Source: Halopseudomonas sp002296055 (GTDB lineage: Bacteria; Pseudomonadota; Gammaproteobacteria; Pseudomonadales; Pseudomonadaceae). From it: DNA of 64,000 nucleotides. The translations under genes were made by a program, and so were the position numbers. Below the pieces are notes generated by a model. The model made no database searches and was not told the origin of the DNA. It saw only the letters and a program-made list of their open reading frames with translations. Shown here piece after piece: positions 1 to 8,627 of this stretch (positions within the stretch are counted from its first letter, which is position 1; each line of letters starts with the position of its first letter). The stretch lies in assembly GCF_050876985.1 (NCBI RefSeq), contig NZ_JBPAPP010000001.1. The stretch is one strand, 5' to 3'.

Positions 1-1
1 G

Positions 2-1138
2 GTGGAGGTGGGTCCGAGTCAGGCCAACATCCCCTACCCCTACGTGGTGGAGCAGGGCGATGAGCTGGGTGCCTCGGGGGTAACCGCTGCGGAGTTGGCG
101 CGGGTGTTCCCGAGTACCGACCTGTCAGCTGCCAACGACAGTACCGCAGACGGTTTGTACGACTGGGAAAATCAGGATCCGCTACCCCTGGCACTGTTTG
201 ATGCCGCGCGCACCGATTTCTCCCTGCGTCGGCTGGTGCATTACACCGGCAGTGACTGGCGCCACGTGCAGCCCTGGATTCTTTTGACCAACTACCACCG
301 CTACGTGGATCAGTTCATTCGTCACGGGCTGGACATGCTGCAGAGCGACTCGCGCTTTAAGCGCATGGTGCTGCCGGGCAACGTGGTAGTCGAGCGGGGC
401 ATGAGCGAGGGCGAGATGCAGGCGGTTATCGAGTCGGTGGTCTGGCACCGCTTTCAGATGCCGGCGTATCACCTGCAAGGTGCCACCCCGGCCGAGGGCA
501 TTACGCTGGTCAACATTGGCGTTGGGCCGTCCAACGCCAAGAACATCACTGACCACCTGGCGGTGCTGCGCCCGCACTGCTGGCTGATGATTGGTCACTG
601 TGGTGGCCTGCGGCAGTCGCAGACCATCGGTGACTATGTGCTGGCGCATGCCTACATGCGCCGAGACGGTATTCTCGACCGGGTGCTGCCGCCCAATATC
701 CCGCTGCCGGCGTTGGCCGAGGTGCAGCAGGCGCTGCAGCAGTCTGCGGCCGAGGTGACCGGTGAGCAGGGCGACGCGCTCAAGCGTCGTTTACGCACCG
801 GTACGGTGCTGACCTACGACGACCGCAACTGGGAGCTACGCTGGGCCCAGGAGCGACCGCTGATCAACCAGGCACGCGCCATTGCGGTGGATATGGAGAG
901 TGGCACCATCGCTGCCCAGGGTTACCGCCTGCGGGTACCCTACGGCACGTTGCTGTGCGTTTCTGATAAGCCTCTGCACAGTGAGATAAAACTACCGGGC
1001 GCGGCTGGCGCCTTCTATGAGCGAGCTGTCACGCAGCATTTGCACATCGGGATACACGCCCTGGAACTGATGCGCAGCCAGCTCGACTCGCTTCACTCGC
1101 GCAAATTGCGCAGCTTCGACGAGCCGCCGTTCCGCTAG
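2..1138 (+). CDS. amn: AMP nucleosidase, 5'-truncated by window edge
   Basis: Cleaves AMP to adenine and ribose 5-phosphate in the cytoplasm, helping set adenylate pools. The visible 378 residues hold the end of the Amn N-terminal domain and a complete phosphorylase (PNP/UDP) fold. The nucleoside-phosphorylase glycine-rich segment (VNIGVGPSNAKN, about residues 170-182) and the substrate-binding segment VDMESGTIA (D297-M298-E299) are both present. The family is normally close to 480-500 residues, so roughly the first 100 residues lie left of the window. The GTG at position 2 is simply the first in-frame codon and is not the true start. Stop is TAG at 1136-1138. Confidence 0.93.
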   Translation: MEVGPSQANIPYPYVVEQGDELGASGVTAAELARVFPSTDLSAANDSTADGLYDWENQDPLPLALFDAARTDFSLRRLVHYTGSDWRHVQPWILLTNYHRYVDQFIRHGLDMLQSDSRFKRMVLPGNVVVERGMSEGEMQAVIESVVWHRFQMPAYHLQGATPAEGITLVNIGVGPSNAKNITDHLAVLRPHCWLMIGHCGGLRQSQTIGDYVLAHAYMRRDGILDRVLPPNIPLPALAEVQQALQQSAAEVTGEQGDALKRRLRTGTVLTYDDRNWELRWAQERPLINQARAIAVDMESGTIAAQGYRLRVPYGTLLCVSDKPLHSEIKLPGAAGAFYERAVTQHLHIGIHALELMRSQLDSLHSRKLRSFDEPPFR

Positions 1139-1208
1139 GCTGCCCGCACGTTCACACGGCTGTCATGCCGGTGGCGCATCATGCCCGGTCTATAGACCGG
1201 GAGTGAAT

Positions 1209-2123
1209 ATGCACACTGGACATGACAGCCTTGTATCGTCCGCACCGCGCTGGCGGTTGCGCAGGCGCGCACTCACACTGCTGACCCTGTTGGCGGCCCT
1301 GCTGGCACTGTCGGTGCTGCTGGTTGGCTGGTTGCGGCCCGCTGCGCCGCTGCCGCCCTCAGCGCTGTCACTGCAGGATTTTCGCGTGACGCTACCGGGC
1401 GTGGCAGTCGCTGGCATTGGTGATGATCTCTCAGGCATTACCCACGACGGTGACCACGACCGCTTGCTGGCCATTACCAACTCCGGCCCTGAACAGCTGC
1501 TGGTGCTCGACCGTCAGGGCAGCCTGCTGGCGCAACATGCGCTGATTGGTTTCAAGGACACCGAAGATCTAGCCTGGCTCGGCGATGGCCTGCTGGCGAT
1601 TGTTGAGGAGCGGGTGCAGCGCATCAGCATTCTGCCCCTGCCTGTAGCGGGTGAGCCGCTGCGCCGCGCTGACGCCCGCCAACTCACCTTGGGCATCGGC
1701 CTGTCGGACGACAACAAGGGCTTTGAAGGCATCGCCTATGATCGCGGGCGCGATCTGCTGTATCTGGTCAAAGAGCGCGACCCGCAGCGCCTGTATCGGG
1801 TTGCCGGGCTGCGCAGCACACTGCAGGGCAATCTGCAGCTGGATGTGCAGGACCTGACCGCCTGGATTGATGACGCCGGGGTGTCCAGCGACCTGTCGGC
1901 CATCACGGTTGAGCCGCGCAGCGGTCATCTGCTGCTGCTCAGTGATGAGTCGCGCTTGCTGTTCGAACTCGGCCCGCAGGGCCAACTGCTGAGTCAACGC
2001 TCGCTCGGGCGGGGCGTGGGCCTGCAAGAGCCCATGCCTCAGCCCGAGGGCGTGATTCTGGATGATCGCGGCGAGTTGTTTGTCGTCAGCGAACCCAATC
2101 TGTTCTACCGCCTGGCGCGCTAG
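1209..2123 (+). CDS. SdiA-regulated domain (YjiK-like) membrane-anchored protein
   Basis: A 304-residue protein with a basic N-terminus (RWRLRRRA), one hydrophobic segment at about residues 15-40, and a repetitive beta-rich remainder typical of the SdiA-regulated/YjiK family (beta-propeller-like; residues around DLSGITHD, ITNSGPEQLLVLD, GFEGIAYD and PQPEGVILDD mark successive blades). The fold suggests a periplasmic phytase-like or esterase-like propeller, but no substrate is known. I chose ATG 1209 because GGGAG at 1199-1203 lies at good spacing; a GTG at 1203 is in frame but overlaps that ribosome binding site. The 3' end overlaps the convergent serine hydrolase gene by 4 bp. Confidence 0.75.
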   Translation: MHTGHDSLVSSAPRWRLRRRALTLLTLLAALLALSVLLVGWLRPAAPLPPSALSLQDFRVTLPGVAVAGIGDDLSGITHDGDHDRLLAITNSGPEQLLVLDRQGSLLAQHALIGFKDTEDLAWLGDGLLAIVEERVQRISILPLPVAGEPLRRADARQLTLGIGLSDDNKGFEGIAYDRGRDLLYLVKERDPQRLYRVAGLRSTLQGNLQLDVQDLTAWIDDAGVSSDLSAITVEPRSGHLLLLSDESRLLFELGPQGQLLSQRSLGRGVGLQEPMPQPEGVILDDRGELFVVSEPNLFYRLAR

Positions 2124-3430
2124 CGCGCGTTCAGGTACTTAGCCAGGGCGGCGTAGGCGGGCAGGGAGACCGGGTCGTTGGCACCGTTGGCGGCTACCGG
2201 GTTGGAGGCAAAGCGGGCGATCACCATCTCGGCCTTGGGGTCGACATAGATGGTTTGTCCGTGGATGCCGCGAGCAGCAAACATGCCCTGCTGCTCACCG
2301 GCTACCCACCACATGTTGCGGTAGCTCCAGCCGGGCAGCGTGGCGTAGCCGGCGCCGGCAAACTTGGCCTGATCGCCACCGCTACGGATATCGGCCACCA
2401 CCGCCTCGGGCACGATCTGCTGGCCGTTGAAGCGGCCGTTGTTGCGCATCGCCTCGCCAAAGCGCGCCATGTCACGCAGGCTGGCGTTCATGCCGCCACC
2501 GGCAAACTGGGTGCCCACCTGATCTACCACGATGTAGGCATCCTGCTCTGCGCCCAGCTTGCTCCATATGCGCTGCTCCAACAGGTCGGCAAAGGAGGTG
2601 CCGGATGCGCGCTGCACCACCCAGGCCAGGACGTCGGAGTTGACCGTTCTGTAGGCGAAGGCGTCGCCGTGCTGCCCCTCGGGTTGCACCTTCTGCAAGA
2701 AGGCGTACAGCGAAGTCGCTCCGCTGTAGTCGGCTGGGCGTGGGATCAGGTTGCCGGCGCGCGAATATTCCCAAATTTCGGCACTGGGGTCGGAGTAGGT
2801 TTCCGAGTAGCGAATGGCGGTTGTCATGTCCATCACCTGGCGTACGCTGGCGTTGCCAAAGCCGCTGTCTGCCAGCTCGGGCACGTAGCTGGCGACGCTT
2901 GCCTGCTCATCCAGCACGCCTTCTTCAACCAGCATGGCGGCCAGGGTGCCAATAAAGGATTTGGTCACCGAGAAGGCCATGTGCGGTCGATCTGCCTGCA
3001 AGGCGCCAAAGTAGCGCTCGTAAACTACCTTGCCGCGATGCAGCACGAGGATGCCGTCGGTGTAGTTGGCGTCTAGCGACTGGGCCCAGGTCATCCCTGT
3101 GCCATCGGCCAGTTGGAACTGGAGGGCGTCGATATCTTCACGCAGCGCCTGCGGCAGCGCGCTGGCGGCGCTACCCGCGCGGCCCACCGTAGCGGTCGGC
3201 AGCAGTTCGCGAATATGCGAAAAGGCCCAGCGGGTATGCGGAAAACGCAGGTAGTTGTTGAAGGTCACCTGCTTGTCGGCGGCCGGCGGAAAGCCTTGCA
3301 TCCAACCCATGACCTGCGGATCGCTGGCGTGCGCGTCGAGTGGCGTTTGAGCTGCGAAGGCCTGGCTGCCAAGCAGGCCGCCAAGCAGCATAGAAAGGCA
3401 GGCGCGCTGCCAGTGCATCGGGCGTTTCAT
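2120..3430 (-). CDS. Secreted serine hydrolase, beta-lactamase/NylB-like (S12 family)
   Basis: A 436-residue protein beginning MKRPMHWQRACLSML, with a Sec signal peptide ending near QAFA. It carries the class C/S12 nucleophile tetrad SVTK (FSVTKSFIGTLAAM) in the middle third, a YRTVNSDVLAWV segment equivalent to the YxN region, and a late GIHGQTIYVDP segment in the position of the third motif. The pattern resembles 6-aminohexanoate-dimer hydrolases and carboxylesterases more than true beta-lactamases, so amide or ester hydrolysis in the periplasm is the safest call. The start is at 3430, preceded by an AGGGGA ribosome binding site. The gene is divergent from the LysR regulator at 3545, which may control it. 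Confidence 0.8.
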   Translation of the reverse strand: MKRPMHWQRACLSMLLGGLLGSQAFAAQTPLDAHASDPQVMGWMQGFPPAADKQVTFNNYLRFPHTRWAFSHIRELLPTATVGRAGSAASALPQALREDIDALQFQLADGTGMTWAQSLDANYTDGILVLHRGKVVYERYFGALQADRPHMAFSVTKSFIGTLAAMLVEEGVLDEQASVASYVPELADSGFGNASVRQVMDMTTAIRYSETYSDPSAEIWEYSRAGNLIPRPADYSGATSLYAFLQKVQPEGQHGDAFAYRTVNSDVLAWVVQRASGTSFADLLEQRIWSKLGAEQDAYIVVDQVGTQFAGGGMNASLRDMARFGEAMRNNGRFNGQQIVPEAVVADIRSGGDQAKFAGAGYATLPGWSYRNMWWVAGEQQGMFAARGIHGQTIYVDPKAEMVIARFASNPVAANGANDPVSLPAYAALAKYLNAR

Positions 3431-3483
3431 GGGGTTCCCCTGTGATCTTGTTGTTGTGGTGGCCAGTGCAATGCCGGCCTTGG

Positions 3484-3530
3484 TTGACAGTATTGGTACT
3501 GATATAAAGATAGTCCAATGCATATATTGG
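3484..3530. promoter_or_regulatory. Divergent promoter region with ATTGG/CCAAT dyads
   Basis: Between the divergent serine hydrolase and LysR genes there is a TTGACA box (3484-3489) and three related pentamers: ATTGG at 3492-3496, CCAAT at 3515-3519 and ATTGG at 3526-3530. The last two form the dyad CCAAT-N6-ATTGG, and the outer pair form a longer dyad. This arrangement suits a LysR-type regulator repressing itself and controlling the divergent gene. This is inference from position and symmetry only. Confidence 0.4.
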
Positions 3531-3544
3531 CCACCATTAATGCC

Positions 3545-4513
3545 ATGAACTCATCAATAGATCTGAAGCGATTGAATCATCTGGTGCTGCTCAGCGAGGA
3601 GTTGCACTTCTCGCGTGCCGCCAAGCGTGCGCACCTGTCGCAGACCGCCCTGAGTCGCAGCATTCAGTCATTGGAGAGCGATCTGCAGCTACGGCTGTTT
3701 GATCGCGGGACGCGCAGCGTTCAGCTGACGGTGGCGGGCCGGCAACTGCTGGAACAGGCCCGTGAGCTACTGCGGCGTGCTGACGACCTGAGCGCGTCGG
3801 CGCAGTATTTGGCCAGCGGCGAAGGGGGCGAGCTGAACTTCGGCGCGGGCCTTATGGCGGCTCACAGCTACATGGGCGAGGTGCTGCCGGCGCTGCGCCG
3901 GGATTGTCCGGGCCTGCGGCTGAACCTGGAAGTAGATCACTGGCAGAACCTGTTGCGCCTGTTGGAGCAAGAGCGGATTGAGTTTCTGGTCGGTGGCACG
4001 GGGGAGTTGCACGAAGTCTCGCACCTGCAAGATCCGCGTCTGGAGATTGTGCAGCTGTCACCCAAAGCGACGGCTATCTATTGCCGACATGACCATCCAC
4101 TGCTCGCGTTGGATCGCCCGCTGCCGTCCTCGCGCCTGCTGGACTATCCCTGGGCGGCCGCGTTGTTTAATGACGCCTCCGTTGCCCATGTGTTGCGCCT
4201 GTTGGACCTGCCGGCAGCCAGCCGGCCGCAGGCCCTCACCAGCTGCAACAATCTGCACCTTTTGCGCCAGACGGTGCTGCAGAGCGACAGTCTGCTGCAT
4301 ACCTGGGCTGGCTGGTTGCAGGAGGATGTCCAGGCCGGGCGGCTGGTGGACCTGACGCAGTGCCTGGCGCCTGCTTTGCCTGCGCGTCGCTATCTGCTGC
4401 ATAGCCACCTGATTCGCCTGGCCAACCGGACCTTGTCGCCGCCTGCCCAGCGGGCGGTCGCCATGATCCTTGAGGCGTGTGCAGCGCCGCCGGGGCTGGG
4501 TGTGTCTGCTTGA
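3545..4513 (+). CDS. LysR-family transcriptional regulator
   Basis: A 322-residue LysR protein. The N-terminal winged helix-turn-helix spans about residues 5-62 (LSEELHFSRAAKRAHLSQTA followed by LSRSIQSLE), and the rest is a periplasmic-binding-protein-like effector domain. I chose ATG 3545 (MNSSIDLKRLNHL), since the domain begins right there and the upstream in-frame ATG at 3518 lies inside the regulatory dyad. It is divergent from the serine hydrolase and is followed, 214 bp later on the same strand, by the molybdenum hydroxylase block, so either could be its target. The effector is unknown. Confidence 0.85.
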   Translation: MNSSIDLKRLNHLVLLSEELHFSRAAKRAHLSQTALSRSIQSLESDLQLRLFDRGTRSVQLTVAGRQLLEQARELLRRADDLSASAQYLASGEGGELNFGAGLMAAHSYMGEVLPALRRDCPGLRLNLEVDHWQNLLRLLEQERIEFLVGGTGELHEVSHLQDPRLEIVQLSPKATAIYCRHDHPLLALDRPLPSSRLLDYPWAAALFNDASVAHVLRLLDLPAASRPQALTSCNNLHLLRQTVLQSDSLLHTWAGWLQEDVQAGRLVDLTQCLAPALPARRYLLHSHLIRLANRTLSPPAQRAVAMILEACAAPPGLGVSA

Positions 4514-4727
4514 TCGTGCAAGGCTCTCGGGGTTTTGTGTTATCAGCCAACCGGCAGGGCTGGTTATCCTTCTCTCCTTATGTCCGCTGACCGTGCAGCG
4601 GACTGGCGATGGCTTTGATGCATCGCCTGTCTCGTATTCGACATTGGGCTGCTTGGTGTCCCATTCCTGATGCAGCTGCTAATTTAAATAGAAAAAAACA
4701 TAAAACTCGTAGCCTGACGAGGTTCTA

Positions 4728-5189
4728 ATGATTCAGTTATCCGTGAATGGCACCCAGCACCAGCTGGATGTGCCTGAAGATATGCCACTGCTCTGGGTAG
4801 TGCGTGATGTGCTCGGGCTAACCGGCACCAAATTCGGCTGTGGTATCGCCCAATGTGGCGCCTGCACCGTGCATCTGGACGGCGAGGCGGTACGCTCCTG
4901 CGTGCTGCCGGTCAGTGCCGTAGCCGGGCGCGCCGTGACCACCATTGAGGCGGTTGGCGAGTCGGCTCTGGGCGCCCAGGTGCAGCAGGCCTGGCTGGCC
5001 CACGAGGTGGTGCAGTGTGGTTACTGCCAGTCAGGCCAGATCATGTCTGCTACCGCACTACTGCAGCGCCACCCCACGCCCAGCGACGCCCAGATTGATG
5101 CCGGTATGGCAGGCAACCTGTGTCGCTGCGCCACCTATACGCGCATCCGTGCGGCTATCAAGGATGTGGACGCCGGAGGTGCCGCATGA
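4728..5189 (+). CDS. 2Fe-2S subunit of molybdenum hydroxylase (IorA-like)
   Basis: A 153-residue small subunit of the xanthine-dehydrogenase superfamily; it relays electrons from the molybdenum centre. The plant-ferredoxin-type cluster is seen as GCGIAQCGACTVHLDG (about residues 42-57) with a further Cys in AVRSC. The C-terminal four-helix cluster domain has CGYCQSGQIM and GNLCRCATYTRI. Length and motif spacing fit isoquinoline 1-oxidoreductase alpha and related small subunits. An ATGA overlap links it to the large subunit, so the two are translationally coupled. The upstream sequence (4680-4710) is AT-rich and may hold the promoter. Confidence 0.9.
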   Translation: MIQLSVNGTQHQLDVPEDMPLLWVVRDVLGLTGTKFGCGIAQCGACTVHLDGEAVRSCVLPVSAVAGRAVTTIEAVGESALGAQVQQAWLAHEVVQCGYCQSGQIMSATALLQRHPTPSDAQIDAGMAGNLCRCATYTRIRAAIKDVDAGGAA

Positions 5190-7378
5190 GCCAGTCAGGT
5201 AATGGCGTATCACGTCGCCGGTTTTTGCAGGGCTCTGGGGCCGCATTGGGTGGCCTGGTTCTCAGCACCTGGCTACCGGGCTTTGTCCCGCACAGCGTGG
5301 CGGCTGAGGTGACCGCCGCCGGGCGGCTGGGCGACCAGGCTCCGCGCGGCTACGGCGCCTACGTTCGGGTTGGCCATGACGGTCAGGTTACGGTCATTTC
5401 GCCGAAGATCGAAATGGGGCAGGGCGCGCATACCGGCATCGCCATGATGGTGGCCGAGGAGCTTGAAGTGCCGCTCTCCTCCGTCAGCGTCGAAGATGCG
5501 CCGCCGGACAGCGAGCTGTATGCCGACTCGCTGATGCAGTTTCAGGCTACCGGTGGCTCAACCTCCACTCGGCATTCCTGGCAGCCGCTGCGTGAGGCGG
5601 GTGCGACTGCGCGGCTGCTGTTGATTCAGGCCGCAGCTGCGCGCTGGGGTATTGATGCGGCGCAGTGCCAAGCGCGTGATGGCGTGGTGCATGGGCCTGA
5701 TGGTCAGCAGTTGCCCTATGGCGAACTGGTGGATGCGGCGAGTGTATTGCCGCTGCCGGAGTCGGTGGTGCTCAAGACGCCGGATCAGTTCCGTCTGCTC
5801 GGCACGCCCGCGCCGCGGCTGGATACGCCGGCCAAGGTCAACGGCAAGGCGCGCTTTACCATCGATTTACAGGTGCCGGGCATGCTGGTGGCATCCACCC
5901 TGACCTGTCCGGTATACGGCGGCAAGCTCAAGTCCGTTGATGCCAGTACCGCCCGTGCGGTGCCGGGCGTTCGGGATGTGGTGACGCTGGATAACGCTGT
6001 GGCGGTTACCGCGAGCAACTACTGGGCCTGCCAGCAGGGGCTCAAGGCGCTGCACGTGGAATGGGACATGGGTGAGCACGCGGCCATCGACTCGGCTCAA
6101 CTGGATGAGGCGTTGCAGGGCGCCAGTAGCCGAGATGGCGTGGTCGCGCACAGCAGCGGCGATATCGAGGCGGCGCTGGGTGGCGCAGCCAGCACCTTTG
6201 AGGCGGTGTATGAGCAACCGTTCCTGTCGCACTCGCCACTCGAGCCGATGACCTGCGTGGCGCAGGTGCGGGCCGATGCCTGCGAGCTATGGGTGGGCAC
6301 GCAGGTGCCGGCGTTCGCTCAGCAGACCGCTGCTGCGGTAACCGGCCTGCCGCCCGAGCGTATTCAGGTGCATAACCAGTTGATCGGTGGTGCCTTTGGT
6401 CGTCGGTTGGATTTTGATTTCATCACCCAGGCGGTTGCCATTGCCAAGCAGGTGGACTATCCGGTCAAGCTGATCTGGAGTCGCGAAGAGGACATGACCC
6501 ATGACCTCTACCGACCGCATTATGTCGATCGCCTGACCGCTGCGCTGGACGCTGACGGTCGCTTGCAGGGCTGGCAGCACCGTATTGCTGGTGCGTCGGT
6601 ACTGGCGCGTTACATAGGCGGCTTGCCGCCCAGCGGTGTCGACTCCGACGCGGTTGAGGTGGCTATCGAGCCGATCTATGCGCTGGACAGTCTGCAAGTC
6701 AATTACATTCGCGAGGAACCCAAGGTCGTGCCGGTCTCCTGGTGGCGTGGAGTTGGCCCGCTGCGCAGCACCCTGGCACTGGAGTGCTTTATCGACGAGT
6801 TGGCGCACAACGCAGGCGAAGATCCGGTGGACTACCGCCTGGCGCTGATGGACGCCCATCCGCGGGCGCAGGCGGTGCTTAAACTGGCCGCCGAGAAAGC
6901 CGACTGGCAGAGCCCGTTGCCTGCCGGGCGGGGCAGAGGTGTTGCGGTGAGTGCGGTGTTTGGCAGCTTTGTTGCCACCGTGGTGGAGCTGCAGATGGAC
7001 GGTGACAAGGGCGTGCGCATCACGCGTCTGGTCAGTGCCATCGACTGTGGCCTGGTGACCAACCCTACCTCGGTGCTGGCGCAGATCGAGGGCGGCACGC
7101 TGTTTGGTCTGTCGGCATCGCTGTTCAACGAAATCACCCTTGAGCAGGGGCAGGTGCAGCAGAGCAACTTCCACAACTACCGCCAACTGCGCATCAACGA
7201 GGCGCCCGGTGTGGAGGTGCACATTGTGCCCAGTAGCGAAGACCCCGGTGGGGTGGGTGAAACGGGCACCGCGCTGATTGGTCCAGCCCTGCTCAACGCG
7301 CTGGCTGCCGCCAGCGGCGAGCGCTTGCGGCGCCTGCCGCTAAGCCGCGCTGGATATTTCCCGGTACAAGGAGCCTGA
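5186..7378 (+). CDS. Molybdopterin-binding large subunit, Tat-exported (IorB-like)
   Basis: A 730-residue catalytic subunit of a molybdenum hydroxylase. It starts at ATG 5186, overlapping the small-subunit stop. The N-terminus carries the twin-arginine signal SRRRFLQGSGAALGG, so the folded enzyme is exported to the periplasm. GGAFGRR (about residues 401-407) is a molybdopterin-contact loop, and the near-C-terminal GGVGETGTALIGPA places the catalytic Glu at residue 692. There is no FAD domain, and no medium FAD subunit is encoded nearby, so electrons should leave through the 2Fe-2S subunit to the cytochrome c encoded next. The family includes isoquinoline 1-oxidoreductase, nicotinate hydroxylase and aldehyde dehydrogenases. 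The substrate cannot be read from sequence. Confidence 0.88.
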   Translation: MSQSGNGVSRRRFLQGSGAALGGLVLSTWLPGFVPHSVAAEVTAAGRLGDQAPRGYGAYVRVGHDGQVTVISPKIEMGQGAHTGIAMMVAEELEVPLSSVSVEDAPPDSELYADSLMQFQATGGSTSTRHSWQPLREAGATARLLLIQAAAARWGIDAAQCQARDGVVHGPDGQQLPYGELVDAASVLPLPESVVLKTPDQFRLLGTPAPRLDTPAKVNGKARFTIDLQVPGMLVASTLTCPVYGGKLKSVDASTARAVPGVRDVVTLDNAVAVTASNYWACQQGLKALHVEWDMGEHAAIDSAQLDEALQGASSRDGVVAHSSGDIEAALGGAASTFEAVYEQPFLSHSPLEPMTCVAQVRADACELWVGTQVPAFAQQTAAAVTGLPPERIQVHNQLIGGAFGRRLDFDFITQAVAIAKQVDYPVKLIWSREEDMTHDLYRPHYVDRLTAALDADGRLQGWQHRIAGASVLARYIGGLPPSGVDSDAVEVAIEPIYALDSLQVNYIREEPKVVPVSWWRGVGPLRSTLALECFIDELAHNAGEDPVDYRLALMDAHPRAQAVLKLAAEKADWQSPLPAGRGRGVAVSAVFGSFVATVVELQMDGDKGVRITRLVSAIDCGLVTNPTSVLAQIEGGTLFGLSASLFNEITLEQGQVQQSNFHNYRQLRINEAPGVEVHIVPSSEDPGGVGETGTALIGPALLNALAAASGERLRRLPLSRAGYFPVQGA

Positions 7379-7381
7379 CCC

Positions 7382-8608
7382 ATGCATCCGAGCAAAACCC
7401 TGATTGGCGGGCTGGCTCTGGCTGCCCTGAGTCTCCACGTGCAGGCTGATGACCAGGCACTGATCGAGCGTGGCAAGTATCTGGCCGCAGCCGCCGACTG
7501 CGTGGCCTGTCACACCGTACCCGGTGGCGAACCCTTTGCGGGCGGCGTGGAATTCAAGCTGCCCTTCGGTTCGCTGTATTCACCCAATATCACGCCCGAC
7601 AAGGAAACCGGCATTGGCGACTGGAGCGATGCGGACTTTCTGGGCGCGCTGCATGAGGGCGTCGGCAAGGACGGCAAACGCTACTATCCGGCGTTTCCGT
7701 ACACCTCCTACACCCTGATGCCGGACGAGGAGGTGCAGGCCATCAAAGCCTACCTGTTCAGCCTGGAACCGGTCAGCAACACGGTGCCGGAGAACACGCT
7801 CTCGTTTCCCTTCAACCAGCGCTGGGGCATGTTCTTCTGGAATCTGGTGTTTCACGATAACGCCCGCTTTGAGCCTGACCCGGCACAGTCTGAGCAGTGG
7901 AACCGTGGCGCCTATCTGGTCGAGGGCCCCGGCCACTGCGGCGAGTGCCACACGCCGCGTAACTTTGCTCAGGCTCTCAGCAGCAGCCAGCCGCTGGCTG
8001 GCAACCTGGTGCAGGGCTGGCAGGCTTACAACATCAGCAGCGACGTGCAGCATGGTATCGGCGCCTGGTCACAAGCCGAGCTGGTCAGCTACCTTGGCAA
8101 GGGCTATGCGCCTGGCAAGGGCGTAGCGAGTGGGCCGATGGGCGATGTCGTCAGTCACAGTCTGCGACATCTGAGCAATGACGACCTGTCAGCCATTGCC
8201 ACATATCTGCTCACTACCGAGCCGCAGGCCGAGGGCGTGCCGCGACCGCAACCGACGACGGCTGACGCAACGCCGGTGACCGATGGCGGCCTGGGTGGCC
8301 ACCTGTTTGCCGGTGCCTGCGCCGGCTGTCACAGCTGGAACGGCGAGGGCACCCAGAGCCCGGTGGCGACCCTGTCGGGGCTGAAGACGGTCAATGACCC
8401 TGCCGGCACCAACTTGCTCAACATCTTGTTGCGTGGCCATGCGGCGCCCCATTTGCGGGTCGACCAGCAGATGCCCAACTTTGCCAACGCCTATCAGGAT
8501 GCCGAGCTGGCTGCTGTCGGTAGCTTCGTGTTGCAGCACTTTGGTCAGAGTGGCGGTACGCTGAGTGCCGAGGATGTTGCTGCACGGCGCGGCAACACCG
8601 GCCATTGA
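7382..8608 (+). CDS. Tri-haem cytochrome c electron acceptor subunit
   Basis: A 408-residue exported cytochrome with a signal peptide (ending near HVQA) and three c-type haem sites: CVACH (starting at residue 40), CGECH (186) and CAGCH (313). This layout matches the cytochrome subunit of periplasmic alcohol and aldehyde dehydrogenases, and the three-haem tail of nicotinate hydroxylase large subunits. It starts 3 bp after the large-subunit stop. Its role is to pass electrons from the molybdenum hydroxylase to the respiratory chain at the outer face of the inner membrane. Confidence 0.9.
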   Translation: MHPSKTLIGGLALAALSLHVQADDQALIERGKYLAAAADCVACHTVPGGEPFAGGVEFKLPFGSLYSPNITPDKETGIGDWSDADFLGALHEGVGKDGKRYYPAFPYTSYTLMPDEEVQAIKAYLFSLEPVSNTVPENTLSFPFNQRWGMFFWNLVFHDNARFEPDPAQSEQWNRGAYLVEGPGHCGECHTPRNFAQALSSSQPLAGNLVQGWQAYNISSDVQHGIGAWSQAELVSYLGKGYAPGKGVASGPMGDVVSHSLRHLSNDDLSAIATYLLTTEPQAEGVPRPQPTTADATPVTDGGLGGHLFAGACAGCHSWNGEGTQSPVATLSGLKTVNDPAGTNLLNILLRGHAAPHLRVDQQMPNFANAYQDAELAAVGSFVLQHFGQSGGTLSAEDVAARRGNTGH

Positions 8609-8627
8609 GCTGCGCCGGAGGTAAGGC

